Assembly: GCF_018603905.1 (NCBI RefSeq)
Contig: NZ_JAHFZZ010000032.1
Location: 50,665 to 114,664 of the forward strand
Length of the DNA: 64,000 nucleotides
Source of the DNA: Nonomuraea sp. NEAU-A123
GTDB lineage: Bacteria > Actinomycetota > Actinomycetes > Streptosporangiales > Streptosporangiaceae
Reading direction: 5' to 3'
Part shown: positions 33,551 through 41,939 of the stretch, in pieces
Numbering within the stretch: position 1 is the first letter of the stretch
Layout of the letters: every line of letters starts with the position of its first letter
The notes under the pieces: model-generated
Database searches by the model: none
Told to the model about the DNA's origin: nothing
The model's input: only the letters and a program-made list of their open reading frames with translations
Made by a program: the position numbers and the translations under genes

Positions 33551-34928
33551 CCCGGGGGACGTCCTGGCCCGCCGATACCTGCTGCTGGACCCCCTCGCCC
33601 ACGGCGGCATGTCGGTGATCTGGCGGGCCTTCGACCAGTCGTTGCACCGGCTGGTCGCGGTCAAGGTGCTGACCGCCTCGCTCCAGGCCGGACTCGGCGA
33701 GCGCGTCCGCGTACGCAGTGAGGCCCGGGCCGCCGCCCGGTTCCTCCACCCGGACGTGATCGAGATCTACGACTACGGCGAGACCGTGACGGAGGACGGC
33801 GAGGTGGCGGCCTACGTGGTGATGCCGCTGCTCGACGGCACCACGCTCGGCGAGCGCATCGCCGAGGGGCCGCTGCCCTGGACCGAGGCCGCCGCCATCG
33901 CCCTGCGGCTGGCGCGGGCGCTGCGCGACGGGCACGCCCGCGGCCTGGTCCACCGGGACGTCACCGCCGACAACGTGCTGCTCACCGCGTCCGGGCCCAA
34001 GCTGCTCGACTTCGGGATCGCGGCCTCGCCCGGCGACCCCGACGACGACCGGGGCACCCCGCCCTACGTCGCCCCCGAACGGCTGGCCGGCGCGCCCACC
34101 CACCCGGCGGTCGACGTGTACGCGCTCGGGGTGCTGCTGTTCGCCATGCTCACCGGTCGTACGCCCTACCCGGAGACCACCTGGGAGCAGATCGAGGCCG
34201 CCCACCGTACGTCGCCGCCACCGCGGGTGACCGGCGCGCCGCACGGCATCGCCACGCTGTGCCGGAACTGCCTGGCGCACGACCCCGCGCGGCGGCCGAC
34301 GGCGGCGGAGATCGCGGACTCCCTGGCCACCGCGCTCGCGGGCGCCGCGCTCGGCCGGCAGGTACGGCGCGGCCTCGCCGTCGCCGGAGCGGGCGTGATC
34401 GCGCTGTCCTCGCTGCTGTGGCTCAACGGCCCGATCGGCCTGCCCACGCCACCGTCGCCGTCCGCCGGGATCCCGGTCACCCCCCGCTCCTCCACCGACG
34501 CCACGGCCACCCTCCGGCGCTCCCCCGGGACCACGACCGGCCCCCGGCTGTCCGCCGACACCACGACCGGCCCGCAGCTCTCCACCGACGCCACGGCCAC
34601 CACGCGACCGTCCGACGCTACCGCCGTCACCACGGCCACCACGCGACCGTCCGGCCGGCGCTCGGCCACGATCCGGCAGGCGGTGGACGGGTTCCACGGA
34701 ACGCTGGCGGGCGGCGAAGCGTGCCGGGCCACCGACCAGGACGTCACGCTGGACCTTCAGCAGATCCTGCGGCGCGTGCTCGACACTCCCGGCCCCATCG
34801 GACCGGGCATGGCGGAGCTGAAGCGCAAACTCGCCGACCGCGAGCGCGAAGGCCGCCTCACGCCGGCCTGCCGTACGGAGCTCCAGGCCCGCCTGGACGA
34901 GATCGCCACCGCCCACGGCCCAGAGTGA
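33537..34928 (+). CDS. membrane Ser/Thr protein kinase coupled to the cellulase regulator
   Basis: A 463-residue PknB-type kinase starting with GTG inside the 3' end of the LacI gene. The kinase domain has LVAVKVL (ATP Lys), GLVHRDVTADNVLL (catalytic Asp and Asn) and LLDFGIA, then YVAPERLAG, so it looks active. One transmembrane helix (LAVAGAGVIALSSLLWL, about 282-300) is followed by a Ser/Thr/Pro/Ala-rich linker with short repeats of ATTRPS type and a folded C-terminal part with one Cys pair (GGEACRATDQ...LTPACRTEL). Overlap with the regulator implies linked expression; phosphorylation of the regulator is possible but unproven. Confidence 0.9.
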   Translation: MSRLDPGDVLARRYLLLDPLAHGGMSVIWRAFDQSLHRLVAVKVLTASLQAGLGERVRVRSEARAAARFLHPDVIEIYDYGETVTEDGEVAAYVVMPLLDGTTLGERIAEGPLPWTEAAAIALRLARALRDGHARGLVHRDVTADNVLLTASGPKLLDFGIAASPGDPDDDRGTPPYVAPERLAGAPTHPAVDVYALGVLLFAMLTGRTPYPETTWEQIEAAHRTSPPPRVTGAPHGIATLCRNCLAHDPARRPTAAEIADSLATALAGAALGRQVRRGLAVAGAGVIALSSLLWLNGPIGLPTPPSPSAGIPVTPRSSTDATATLRRSPGTTTGPRLSADTTTGPQLSTDATATTRPSDATAVTTATTRPSGRRSATIRQAVDGFHGTLAGGEACRATDQDVTLDLQQILRRVLDTPGPIGPGMAELKRKLADREREGRLTPACRTELQARLDEIATAHGPE

Positions 34929-34953
34929 GGGGTACGGCCGGGCCGTACCCCTC
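34927..34953. terminator. terminator hairpin after kinase
   Basis: GAGGGGTACGG and CCGTACCCCTC form an 11-bp stem with a 5-base loop, between the convergent kinase and GH12 genes. Confidence 0.75.
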
Positions 34954-34961
34954 GTGCGCGG

Positions 34962-36344
34962 TCAGCCGCAGCCGTACCCCGACGGCACCTGCGTGTTCCC
35001 GTCGGGCCGGCTCGCCTGGAAGCCGAAGGCGGTGCTCCCGCCGGGCGCCAGCGTGCCGTTGTGCGACAGGTTCCTGGCTGTCACGGTCTGCCCGCTGACC
35101 GTGAGGCTCGCGCTCCAGAAGCCCGTGACGGTGTGCCCGGCGGGCAGCGTGAACGTGACCGTCCAGCCGCTCTTCGCGGCCGTGCCGGTGTTGGTCACGG
35201 TCACGGGCTGCACCACGTAGCCGCTCCCCCAGGCGTTCTGTACGGTCGCGACGGCCGAGCAGCCGCCCCCACCACCACCGGACAGGGTGGTCACGCTGAC
35301 CGTGCCCGACTCCTGCGACACGTTGTTCGCGCCGTCCCGGGCCCGCACCTGATAGCGGTAGGTCGTGCTCGGGCTCAGGCCGCTGTCGGCGTAGGAGGTG
35401 GTGGTGCTCGTGCCGACCGTGGCGAAGGCGCCGGTGCCGGTCGCCCGCAGGATGTCGTACCCGGCGAGCCCGCTGCCGCCGGAGTCGGTGGCGGCGGTCC
35501 ACGACAGGTTCGTGCCGCTCGACGTGGTGCCCGACGCCGTCAGGCCGGACGGCGCGGTCGGCGGCGTCGTGTCGGTGCCGCCTCCCGAGGTGGTGTACGA
35601 GAACGCGTTGACCGCCAGCCCCGTCCCGCCGACCCAGGGCTCGAATCCGGCCTGCACGCTGGTCAGGTACCACGTCCGCTGGGCGTACCCCCGGCTGACC
35701 GCGTCGGCGTAGAAGGTGTCGATGGCGAAGTCGAGCGAGGACGTCGCCGAGGTGCGGACGTAGGAGATCACGTTCCAGCCGGTGTTGCCGAACCAGACCT
35801 GCCAGGTGCCGCCGGCCAGGCTCACGGTGCCGACGGGCGAGCCGACCGGCTGGATGGAGCCCTGCTTGTTGAGCCAGACCATGATCTCGGCCCCGGTGTT
35901 CTGCCCGTCGGTGCGCGGGGTCGGGTCGAACCAGAGGTCGTAGGCCGCGTCCCAGGTGCCCGCGCTCGGGTAGCTCATGCTGACGCTGGTCCGCAGATTG
36001 CCGAAGCCGCTCGCGCTGGCCTGCATGGGCAGACCGCTCCCGGTCGTACAGGCGGCGTAGTGGCAGCCGGCGTAGATCGCCGGGTAGGAGGCGGGCGCCC
36101 CGTTGGTGGGTTTGTTGTGGGCCGCCTGGGTGACGGTGAGACCGCCGTTCTGGTTGACGTCGATGCACTGGGCCGTGTCGGCGCCCCAGAGGTTGTTCAT
36201 GACGATGTACCGGCCGCTCTGGATGGTGGCCGACCCCCACTTCTCGCAGATCACCGGAGCGGCGTGGGCCGGCACGGCGAACAGTCCCGCGGCGATGATC
36301 GAGCCGATCGCGGCGATGATCAGGTGGATGTGGACGCGCCTCAT
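34962..36344 (-). CDS. secreted GH12 endoglucanase with Fn3 and CBM2
   Basis: A 460-residue secreted cellulase. Signal peptide: HIHLIIAAIGSIIAAGLFAVPAHA. The GH12 domain (about 30-250) has NNLWGADTAQCIDV, the nucleophile Glu in GAEIMVWLNKQGSIQP and acid/base Glu in VQAGFEPWVGG. An Fn3 domain (about 265-345, TPPTAPSGLTASGTT...YRYQVRARDGANNVS) and, after a glycine run, a C-terminal CBM2 (CSAVATVQNAWGSGYV...FGFQASRPDGNTQVPSGYGCG) follow. A CebR-type box lies upstream at 36379-36392, in the gap shared with the divergent LPMO gene. Confidence 0.93.
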   Translation of the reverse strand: MRRVHIHLIIAAIGSIIAAGLFAVPAHAAPVICEKWGSATIQSGRYIVMNNLWGADTAQCIDVNQNGGLTVTQAAHNKPTNGAPASYPAIYAGCHYAACTTGSGLPMQASASGFGNLRTSVSMSYPSAGTWDAAYDLWFDPTPRTDGQNTGAEIMVWLNKQGSIQPVGSPVGTVSLAGGTWQVWFGNTGWNVISYVRTSATSSLDFAIDTFYADAVSRGYAQRTWYLTSVQAGFEPWVGGTGLAVNAFSYTTSGGGTDTTPPTAPSGLTASGTTSSGTNLSWTAATDSGGSGLAGYDILRATGTGAFATVGTSTTTSYADSGLSPSTTYRYQVRARDGANNVSQESGTVSVTTLSGGGGGGCSAVATVQNAWGSGYVVQPVTVTNTGTAAKSGWTVTFTLPAGHTVTGFWSASLTVSGQTVTARNLSHNGTLAPGGSTAFGFQASRPDGNTQVPSGYGCG

Positions 36345-36378
36345 GGCATGTTGCTCCCGTTCTCTGACCAAGGAGAGT

Positions 36379-36392
36379 TGGGAGCGCTCCCA
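36379..36392. promoter_or_regulatory. CebR-type operator 2 (GH12/LPMO divergent region)
   Basis: TGGGAGCGCTCCCA, 34 bases upstream of the GH12 start and 212 bases upstream of the LPMO start; it could control both. Confidence 0.9.
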
Positions 36393-36604
36393 CCTCGCAG
36401 CATCACGGCTCGGGCAGACCCACGGCAAGCACGGGCACACGCCGAGTGGCATCCCTGTACGGGCGACCAGGCATGCCACCGGCGTGCGGCGGTGAAAGTT
36501 TCACGCCGCGTTGCCGGGTCAGGGGCCGCGTGCTTCAATCCGGTTAGCTGCCGGGCGGGCAGGTCGTGGGCGGGGTCTCTGTCGCACCGAACAAGGGATT
36601 CCCC

Positions 36605-37666
36605 ATGAGATTCATCCGGTCGGCGGCCTTCGCCGCCGCTCTGGTCGCGACGCTGCTCGCCTCCGCCCTGGTGGCTCCCCAGGCGCAGGCGCACGGTGTC
36701 ACGATGTTCCCCGGCGCCCGTACGTTCCTGTGCTGGCAGGACGGGCTCAGGGAGAACGGCCAGATCATCTCCTACAACCCGGCCTGCGCGGCGGCCGTCG
36801 CGCAGAGCGGCGCCACGCCTCTGTACAACTGGTTCGCCGTGCTCCGTTCCGACGCCGCCGGCCGCACCACGGGCTTCATCCCCGATGGGCAACTGTGCAG
36901 CGGCGGCACCGGCGGCCCGTACGACTTCACCGCCTACAACGCCGTCCGCTCCGACTGGCCGCAGACCCACCTGACCTCGGGCGCGTCCATCACCATGCGC
37001 CACAGCAACTGGGCCGAGCACCCCGGCACGTTCTACTACTACGTCACCAAGAACGGCTGGAACCCGGACGCCGCGCTCAAGTGGTCCGATCTGGAGTCGT
37101 TCGGCAGCGTCACCAACCCGCCGAAGACCGGCGGGCCCGGCGCGCTCAACTACTACTACTGGAACGCCCAGCTCCCGTCCGGCAAGACCGGCCGGCACAT
37201 CATCTACACCCGCTGGGTCCGCTCCGACAGCAACGAGAACTTCTTCAGCTGCGCCGACGTCGTCTTCGACGGCGGCAACGGCCAGGTCACCGGCGTGGGC
37301 CCGGGCAGCGGGAGCGGCACCCCCACGCCGACCATCACTCCGACCCCGGTTCCCGGCGCCTGCGCGGCGACCTGGAGCGCGGCCGACAACCCCGGCTGGC
37401 CGGGGCACTTCCAGGCCACCGTGACCGTCAAGAACACCGCCACCAGCACGATCAACGGCTGGACCGTCAAGTGGACCTACACCGGAGGACAGGCCTTCGA
37501 CGGGTCCCCATGGAACGGCGTGCTGACCGGGCAACCGCCCAACGTCGCGGTCACCAACGCCTCCTACAACGGGCAGCTCGCGGCGAACGCGACCACCTCG
37601 TTCGGGTTCAACGCCACGGGCACCGCCCCCAACCCCGCACCCACGCTGACCTGCACCTCCCCGTAG
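36605..37666 (+). CDS. AA10 lytic polysaccharide monooxygenase with CBM2
   Basis: A 353-residue secreted copper enzyme. The signal peptide (RSAAFAAALVATLLASALVAPQAQA) ends just before HGVTMFPG, so the mature protein begins with His, half of the copper histidine brace; the second His lies in ITMRHSNWAEHPGTFYYYV. The AA10 domain spans about 35-230; a Gly/Ser/Thr/Pro linker leads to a C-terminal CBM2 (CAATWSAADNPGWPGHFQATV...FGFNATGTAPNPAPTLTC). AAGGGA precedes the ATG. It oxidatively cleaves crystalline cellulose (AA10 can also attack chitin). An uncharacterised His-rich protein starts nine bases after its stop. Confidence 0.93.
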   Translation: MRFIRSAAFAAALVATLLASALVAPQAQAHGVTMFPGARTFLCWQDGLRENGQIISYNPACAAAVAQSGATPLYNWFAVLRSDAAGRTTGFIPDGQLCSGGTGGPYDFTAYNAVRSDWPQTHLTSGASITMRHSNWAEHPGTFYYYVTKNGWNPDAALKWSDLESFGSVTNPPKTGGPGALNYYYWNAQLPSGKTGRHIIYTRWVRSDSNENFFSCADVVFDGGNGQVTGVGPGSGSGTPTPTITPTPVPGACAATWSAADNPGWPGHFQATVTVKNTATSTINGWTVKWTYTGGQAFDGSPWNGVLTGQPPNVAVTNASYNGQLAANATTSFGFNATGTAPNPAPTLTCTSP

Positions 37667-37675
37667 GTCACGCGC

Positions 37676-38212
37676 ATGCTGGAAGAGGTCAGGACGAGAA
37701 GGGCCGCGGCGATCGCCGTCGTGGCCCTGATCCCCGTCGCCGGCGTGGCGCTGTTCGTGGGGATGCACCAGGTGGGGCGGTCCGAGCTGCGCGCTCAGCT
37801 CGGCGCTCAGGTGACGGACATTCTTGAGAAATCCACACCGACCGAGCACCACGAACACGGGCACGAGTTCGGCGAGCAGGCGGGCCGCGTCGTGTGCGCG
37901 GTCGACCCGTTCGGCTACGACCCGGCGGACGCGACCACGATGGCGCAGGTGAAGTGGGTCTATGCCCGCCACATGTGCGCCATCACCGGTCCGGGGACCG
38001 GGTGGGCGATGTCGGTGCGCGCCTCGGGCCCGATCGCCGTCCGGCTCGGCGATCCACCTCTGGTACGGGTGCCCACGCCGGGCGCCGGTTACCCCGAGCG
38101 GGTCCGGCAGGTGATACCCGAGCGGTATCACGAAGAGGCGTTCGGCGAGTTCGCCGACGACGACGCGATCGAGGCGGCCCGCCGGAGGTTCGCCCTGGTG
38201 GCGGCCCGATGA
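37676..38212 (+). CDS. uncharacterised membrane-anchored protein next to the LPMO
   Basis: A 178-residue protein starting nine bases after the LPMO stop, so probably co-transcribed. A short cytoplasmic start is followed by one hydrophobic helix (AAAIAVVALIPVAGVALFVGM, about 10-30) without an evident cleavage site; the rest should lie outside the membrane. It contains the His-rich run TEHHEHGHEFGE (about 55-66) and two Cys (VVCAVDPFGYDP, RHMCAITGPG). I do not recognise the family. The histidine run and the copper-enzyme neighbour make metal handling conceivable. Confidence 0.7.
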   Translation: MLEEVRTRRAAAIAVVALIPVAGVALFVGMHQVGRSELRAQLGAQVTDILEKSTPTEHHEHGHEFGEQAGRVVCAVDPFGYDPADATTMAQVKWVYARHMCAITGPGTGWAMSVRASGPIAVRLGDPPLVRVPTPGAGYPERVRQVIPERYHEEAFGEFADDDAIEAARRRFALVAAR

Positions 38213-38380
38213 GCGGCGTCGCCTCACATGCGGACGCGGCCGGCAGGGCAGTTGGTCTCGCGGCCGGCCGCGTCCACGCCATCCGGGCGGGATGGTGTCA
38301 TGGAACGGTTGCGTCAGTGACGGTTGAGCACCACCTCCTCATCTACCGGTCGATGTCTACCGGTCGATTCGCGGGCGTTG

Positions 38381-38416
38381 ACCGGCCGGTGTGGCGAGGT
38401 CGCCGCACCGGCCGGT
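38381..38416. terminator. hairpin between LPMO operon and CBM remnant
   Basis: ACCGGCCGGTG and CACCGGCCGGT form an 11-bp stem with a 14-base loop. Just upstream, TACCGGTCGAT occurs twice (about 38344 and 38358). Confidence 0.6.
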
Positions 38417-38423
38417 CCGGGGG

Positions 38424-38666
38424 TCATTTCGCGCGGGTGTAGCCGGACGGCACGGTCGTCTGGCCGTTCGGGCGGCCGGCCTGGAAGCCGCAGGCGGTGC
38501 TCGCGTTCAGCCCGTAGGCGGTCGCGGGGGTCAGCCCGGTCAGCGTGATCGAGTTGGTCGCCGACCGGCCGAGCAGCGTGCCCGGCGCCCGGTAGACGTC
38601 GTACCCGGTCACCCGCACGTTGTCGGTGCAGGCGGTCCGGTTCATCGCCGCGAGCCGTGTTCTCAT
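38424..38666 (-). pseudogene. remnant of a secreted Fn3-CBM2 protein
   Basis: An 80-codon open frame with a plausible start and GAAAGG, yet only pieces of two domains: DNVRVTGYDVYRAPGTLLGRS...LTGLTPATAY is an Fn3 domain lacking its first strands, fused to CGFQAGRPNGQTTVPSGY, the last strands of a CBM2. There is no signal peptide or catalytic domain. The CBM2 end closely resembles that of the GH12 enzyme. The simplest reading is a deletion remnant of a cellulase-type gene lying downstream of GH48. Confidence 0.7.
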
Positions 38667-38742
38667 GGGCGGCCTTTCGATGGGGACCCGCCCCGCCGAC
38701 GTGGCAGGACGCGGCGAGGCGGGGCGATCATGGAGCGACGGC

Positions 38743-41664
38743 TCAGGGGAAGAGCCGTCCGTACTCGGCCAGGGCCACGGCAACGTCCACCTGCGCCCAG
38801 AACCGGTGGTAGTTGAAGACGGGGGCCGGCCCCGTGCCCTTGATGAAGGCGTCGACCCTCGCGTAGTCGGGGTCGTTCTTGTAGAAGGACCTGATCGACA
38901 GGAACGTCGAGCTGGCGTTGATCGGGTCGCCGTTCGGCATGGTGCCGCTCCACCCGGGCGGGACGTACACCGGGTCACCGACGCGCTTGTAGTCCGTCTT
39001 GGTCTCCGGCACCGACACACCCTTGGCGTCGCGGTACTTCCAGACGCCGTCGAGCAGCGCCTTGGCCGTGGTCCTGGCCGCCGTGTGGTTGGCCTTGGCC
39101 GCGTAGTACATCAGGGCCTTGGCGTAGGAGCCGGTCACGCCGACGTCCTGGGTGTAGTCCACGACGCTCACGTGCAGGCCCGGGTTGGCGGCGGGCATGC
39201 CGCTCGCCGAGCTGAAGTCGCCCGCGGGCTGACCGGTCCAGCGCAGCGTGGACGGGATCTGGTACGTGCCGTCCGCGTTGATCGTGGTGTTGGCCAGCGA
39301 CCAGGTGACCCACTTGTCGAGCAGCGCCTTCGCGTTGGCGTCGCCGGTGGCGTAGTAGTACTCGGCCACCCGCTCCATCGTCCACGCCTGGAAGCCGAAC
39401 CACTGGTTGGACGGCGGGTCGTGGTAGACGGGCTGCCAGTCATAGGTCATGCCGAAGAACTTGGGCAGACCGGTCGGCGGGGTCCCGTAGTGGCCTTCCC
39501 AGCTGTTGGTCGCGCCGCCGGCGATGGCGCCCTCGGCCGACTGCAGCCAGGTGTAGAACTGGAGCTGGCGGGTCAGGCTGGTGCTCCAGTCGGTGACGCC
39601 GGTCGCGCTCTTGGGCTTGAGCTCGGTGACGTTCGACAGGGCCCAGGCGGCCAGCGGGTTCTGGTAGCCGGAGTGGTTGTGGCTGGAGCCGATGCGCCAG
39701 GCCCAGCCGGCGCTCGCGTCGGTCGCGCCGCCCCACGCGTAGTACCACGAGAGCAGGTAGTTGGAGGCGTCCTTGCCGGTGCCCGCCGCGCAGGACGGAC
39801 TGGTGCAGCCGGGCTTCTTGAAGTACTTGTCGTACATCGAGTACCGCAGGTAGTCGCCCATCTTCGCGGCCTTGGTGACCGACGCCGAGATCTGCGACTC
39901 CTTGCCCTGCGCCTTGGCCCAGGTCTGCGCCCAGTACGCCGCCTGGACGGCCCGCGCGTCGGCGTCGGGGGCATTGGTGTACTTCCACTGCTTGGCGTAC
40001 GAGCTGTCCTTGACGAACAGGTCGAGGTAGCCGTTGGGCCCGCCATGCGTGAACATGTCGCAGGACGGCTGCGGGATCGTCTCGAAGACCGACTCCTCGG
40101 GGCCGCGCTGGTAGGTGTTGATGTAGGCGGGCTTGGTGGTGCCGTCGCCGCAGCGGCCGAAGCCGTAGGTGTTGTCGACGTCGAGCAGCCAGTGCATGCC
40201 GTAGATGTCACCGGTGCCGTACGCGGTCTTCAGCTCGTTGGCGATCGGGTCGCTGCCCACGCTCACGCTGGTGTCCAGCGGTGAGGGGTAGTTGCTGATC
40301 GAGGTGGACTCGGGGATGTACGTGGCCGGCTTCGACGGGGTGTAGAACGAGTTGGTCGGCTGGTCGGCCGTGGCCGGGATGATGTACTTCTCCATCGTGG
40401 CCCAGGCGGTGTTGAACTTGGCCCAGTCACCGGTGATCTGCCCGTAGACCGCCTCCAGCCACAGGTAGTAGCTGAACGCCTCCGACGTGGTCTCGTGCCC
40501 CTGGTCGGGCGCCTCGACCATGAAGGTCTCCAGCGAATGGTACGGCACGCCCTCGGGCGAGAAGTAGCCGTTGGCCGGGTCGTGCAGCTCGTTGTAGAGC
40601 TCGGTGAACCGCCTGACGTACTCGTTGTCGCCGCCCGGCAGGTCGTTGTCGGCCTCGGTGGCGGCGACCGCGACCGAGGCGTAGCCGGTGGCGCTCACCG
40701 TGAACGTGGCGGAGCCGGCGGTCGTGTCGGTGTCGTCGGCGGCGGCCAGCGTGACGTTCTGCGCGGTGTTCCAGTTGGCGGTGGTGAAGGTCAGGCTGCC
40801 GCCCGAGGAGACCGTGAGGTCGGTGTCACCGCTGGTCCGCGCGGTGGCGACGGTCACGTTGCCGGTGGGCGCCCGCGACAGCCGGACGCCGAACGCCGCG
40901 GTGCCCGTCTCCGGCACGGACAGACTCGTCGGGCTCACCACGAGCGCCGGCGTGGAGTCGGCCGTCACGGTGATCCCGACGGGCGCGGAGGTGGTGGTCG
41001 CACCGAGGTTGTCGGTGGCCCTGGCGGTGATCGAGTAGCTGCCCGCGGGCACGTTCGTCCAGCTGTAGGCGTACGGCGCGGCGGTGTCGCTGTTCAGCAG
41101 CGTGGTGCCCTGGTAGAAGTCGACCTTGGCGATCGAGCCGCCGGCGTCCGCGGCGGTCGCGGCGAGCGGCACCGTGGCGGGCGCCACGAACGTCTGCCCG
41201 GCGGTCGGCGAGGTCAGCGCCACGGTCGGCGGCTGGTTGGCGCCCGTGCAGGTGATCCCGTTGACGGTGAACGCGGTCGGCTTGGGGTTGGTGCCGCTCC
41301 ACGTGCCGTTGAAGCCGATGTTGGTGGAGGCGCCGGTGGCGAGGTTGCCGTTCCAGTCGAGGTTCTTGGCGGTGACGGCCTGGGCGGTCTGCGCCCAGGT
41401 GGCGCTCCAGCCCTGGGTGAGCTTCTGGGTGGTCGTCGGGAAGCTGAAGCCGAGCGTCCAGCCGTTGATCGGGTCACCTACGTTCTTGATGGTGACACTG
41501 GCGGTGAAGCCGCCCGACCAGTCGTTGGTGGTGTACGTCACCTCACAGGCGACGGCCGCGCTGGCGGGCGCGGCGGTCAGCGCGGTGGTCACCCCGGCTA
41601 TGAGGACAAGGACGAAAGCCGGTGCGAGCCGCCTTCTCAGGCGCGCGAGCATTGTGTACGACAC
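38743..41664 (-). CDS. secreted GH48 cellobiohydrolase with N-terminal CBM2
   Basis: A 973-residue reducing-end exocellulase. Order: signal peptide (APAFVLVLIAGVTTALTAAPASA), CBM2 (about 36-140, ending NGITCTG), Ig-like domain (about 145-230), Calx-beta-like domain (about 235-330, with SGDTDLTVSSGGSLTFT), then GH48 from about 340. The GH48 part has EYVRRFTELYNELHDPANGY, catalytic Glu in APDQGHETTSEAFSYYLWLE, and HWLLDVDNTYGFGRCGDGT. GTG start with GGAG five bases upstream. A CebR-type box is at 41688-41701. GH48 is normally the key processive enzyme of a bacterial cellulase set. Confidence 0.95.
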   Translation of the reverse strand: MSYTMLARLRRRLAPAFVLVLIAGVTTALTAAPASAAVACEVTYTTNDWSGGFTASVTIKNVGDPINGWTLGFSFPTTTQKLTQGWSATWAQTAQAVTAKNLDWNGNLATGASTNIGFNGTWSGTNPKPTAFTVNGITCTGANQPPTVALTSPTAGQTFVAPATVPLAATAADAGGSIAKVDFYQGTTLLNSDTAAPYAYSWTNVPAGSYSITARATDNLGATTTSAPVGITVTADSTPALVVSPTSLSVPETGTAAFGVRLSRAPTGNVTVATARTSGDTDLTVSSGGSLTFTTANWNTAQNVTLAAADDTDTTAGSATFTVSATGYASVAVAATEADNDLPGGDNEYVRRFTELYNELHDPANGYFSPEGVPYHSLETFMVEAPDQGHETTSEAFSYYLWLEAVYGQITGDWAKFNTAWATMEKYIIPATADQPTNSFYTPSKPATYIPESTSISNYPSPLDTSVSVGSDPIANELKTAYGTGDIYGMHWLLDVDNTYGFGRCGDGTTKPAYINTYQRGPEESVFETIPQPSCDMFTHGGPNGYLDLFVKDSSYAKQWKYTNAPDADARAVQAAYWAQTWAKAQGKESQISASVTKAAKMGDYLRYSMYDKYFKKPGCTSPSCAAGTGKDASNYLLSWYYAWGGATDASAGWAWRIGSSHNHSGYQNPLAAWALSNVTELKPKSATGVTDWSTSLTRQLQFYTWLQSAEGAIAGGATNSWEGHYGTPPTGLPKFFGMTYDWQPVYHDPPSNQWFGFQAWTMERVAEYYYATGDANAKALLDKWVTWSLANTTINADGTYQIPSTLRWTGQPAGDFSSASGMPAANPGLHVSVVDYTQDVGVTGSYAKALMYYAAKANHTAARTTAKALLDGVWKYRDAKGVSVPETKTDYKRVGDPVYVPPGWSGTMPNGDPINASSTFLSIRSFYKNDPDYARVDAFIKGTGPAPVFNYHRFWAQVDVAVALAEYGRLFP

Positions 41665-41687
41665 GAGGTCTCCATGGGAGTAGTGGA

Positions 41688-41701
41688 TGGGAGCGCTCCC
41701 A
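41688..41701. promoter_or_regulatory. CebR-type operator 3 (GH48 promoter)
   Basis: TGGGAGCGCTCCCA, 23 bases upstream of the GH48 start, in the divergent gap with GH6. Confidence 0.9.
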
Positions 41702-41891
41702 AAGTGGATTGTGGGTGGCGGTATGGAGATGTCAACGGAATGCCGTCCCGGTAACCCGTATATTTCCTCTCACCTGGCGCCGTGGCATGAAAGTTTCATG
41801 GACGTTCCGGGGCGTTCGGCGAGCATGCCGGGGTAGGCGACCCGGCCGCGCTTCACCACACCCTGTACACACCCGTGAGCACGGCTCAATA

Positions 41892-41905
41892 TGGGAGCGC
41901 TCCCA
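41892..41905. promoter_or_regulatory. CebR-type operator 4 (GH6 promoter)
   Basis: TGGGAGCGCTCCCA, 34 bases upstream of the GH6 start; second copy in the GH48/GH6 gap, so each gene has its own box. Confidence 0.9.
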
Positions 41906-41939
41906 TACGTCAGCCCTAGCTCCCTGGAGATGATTGCTC

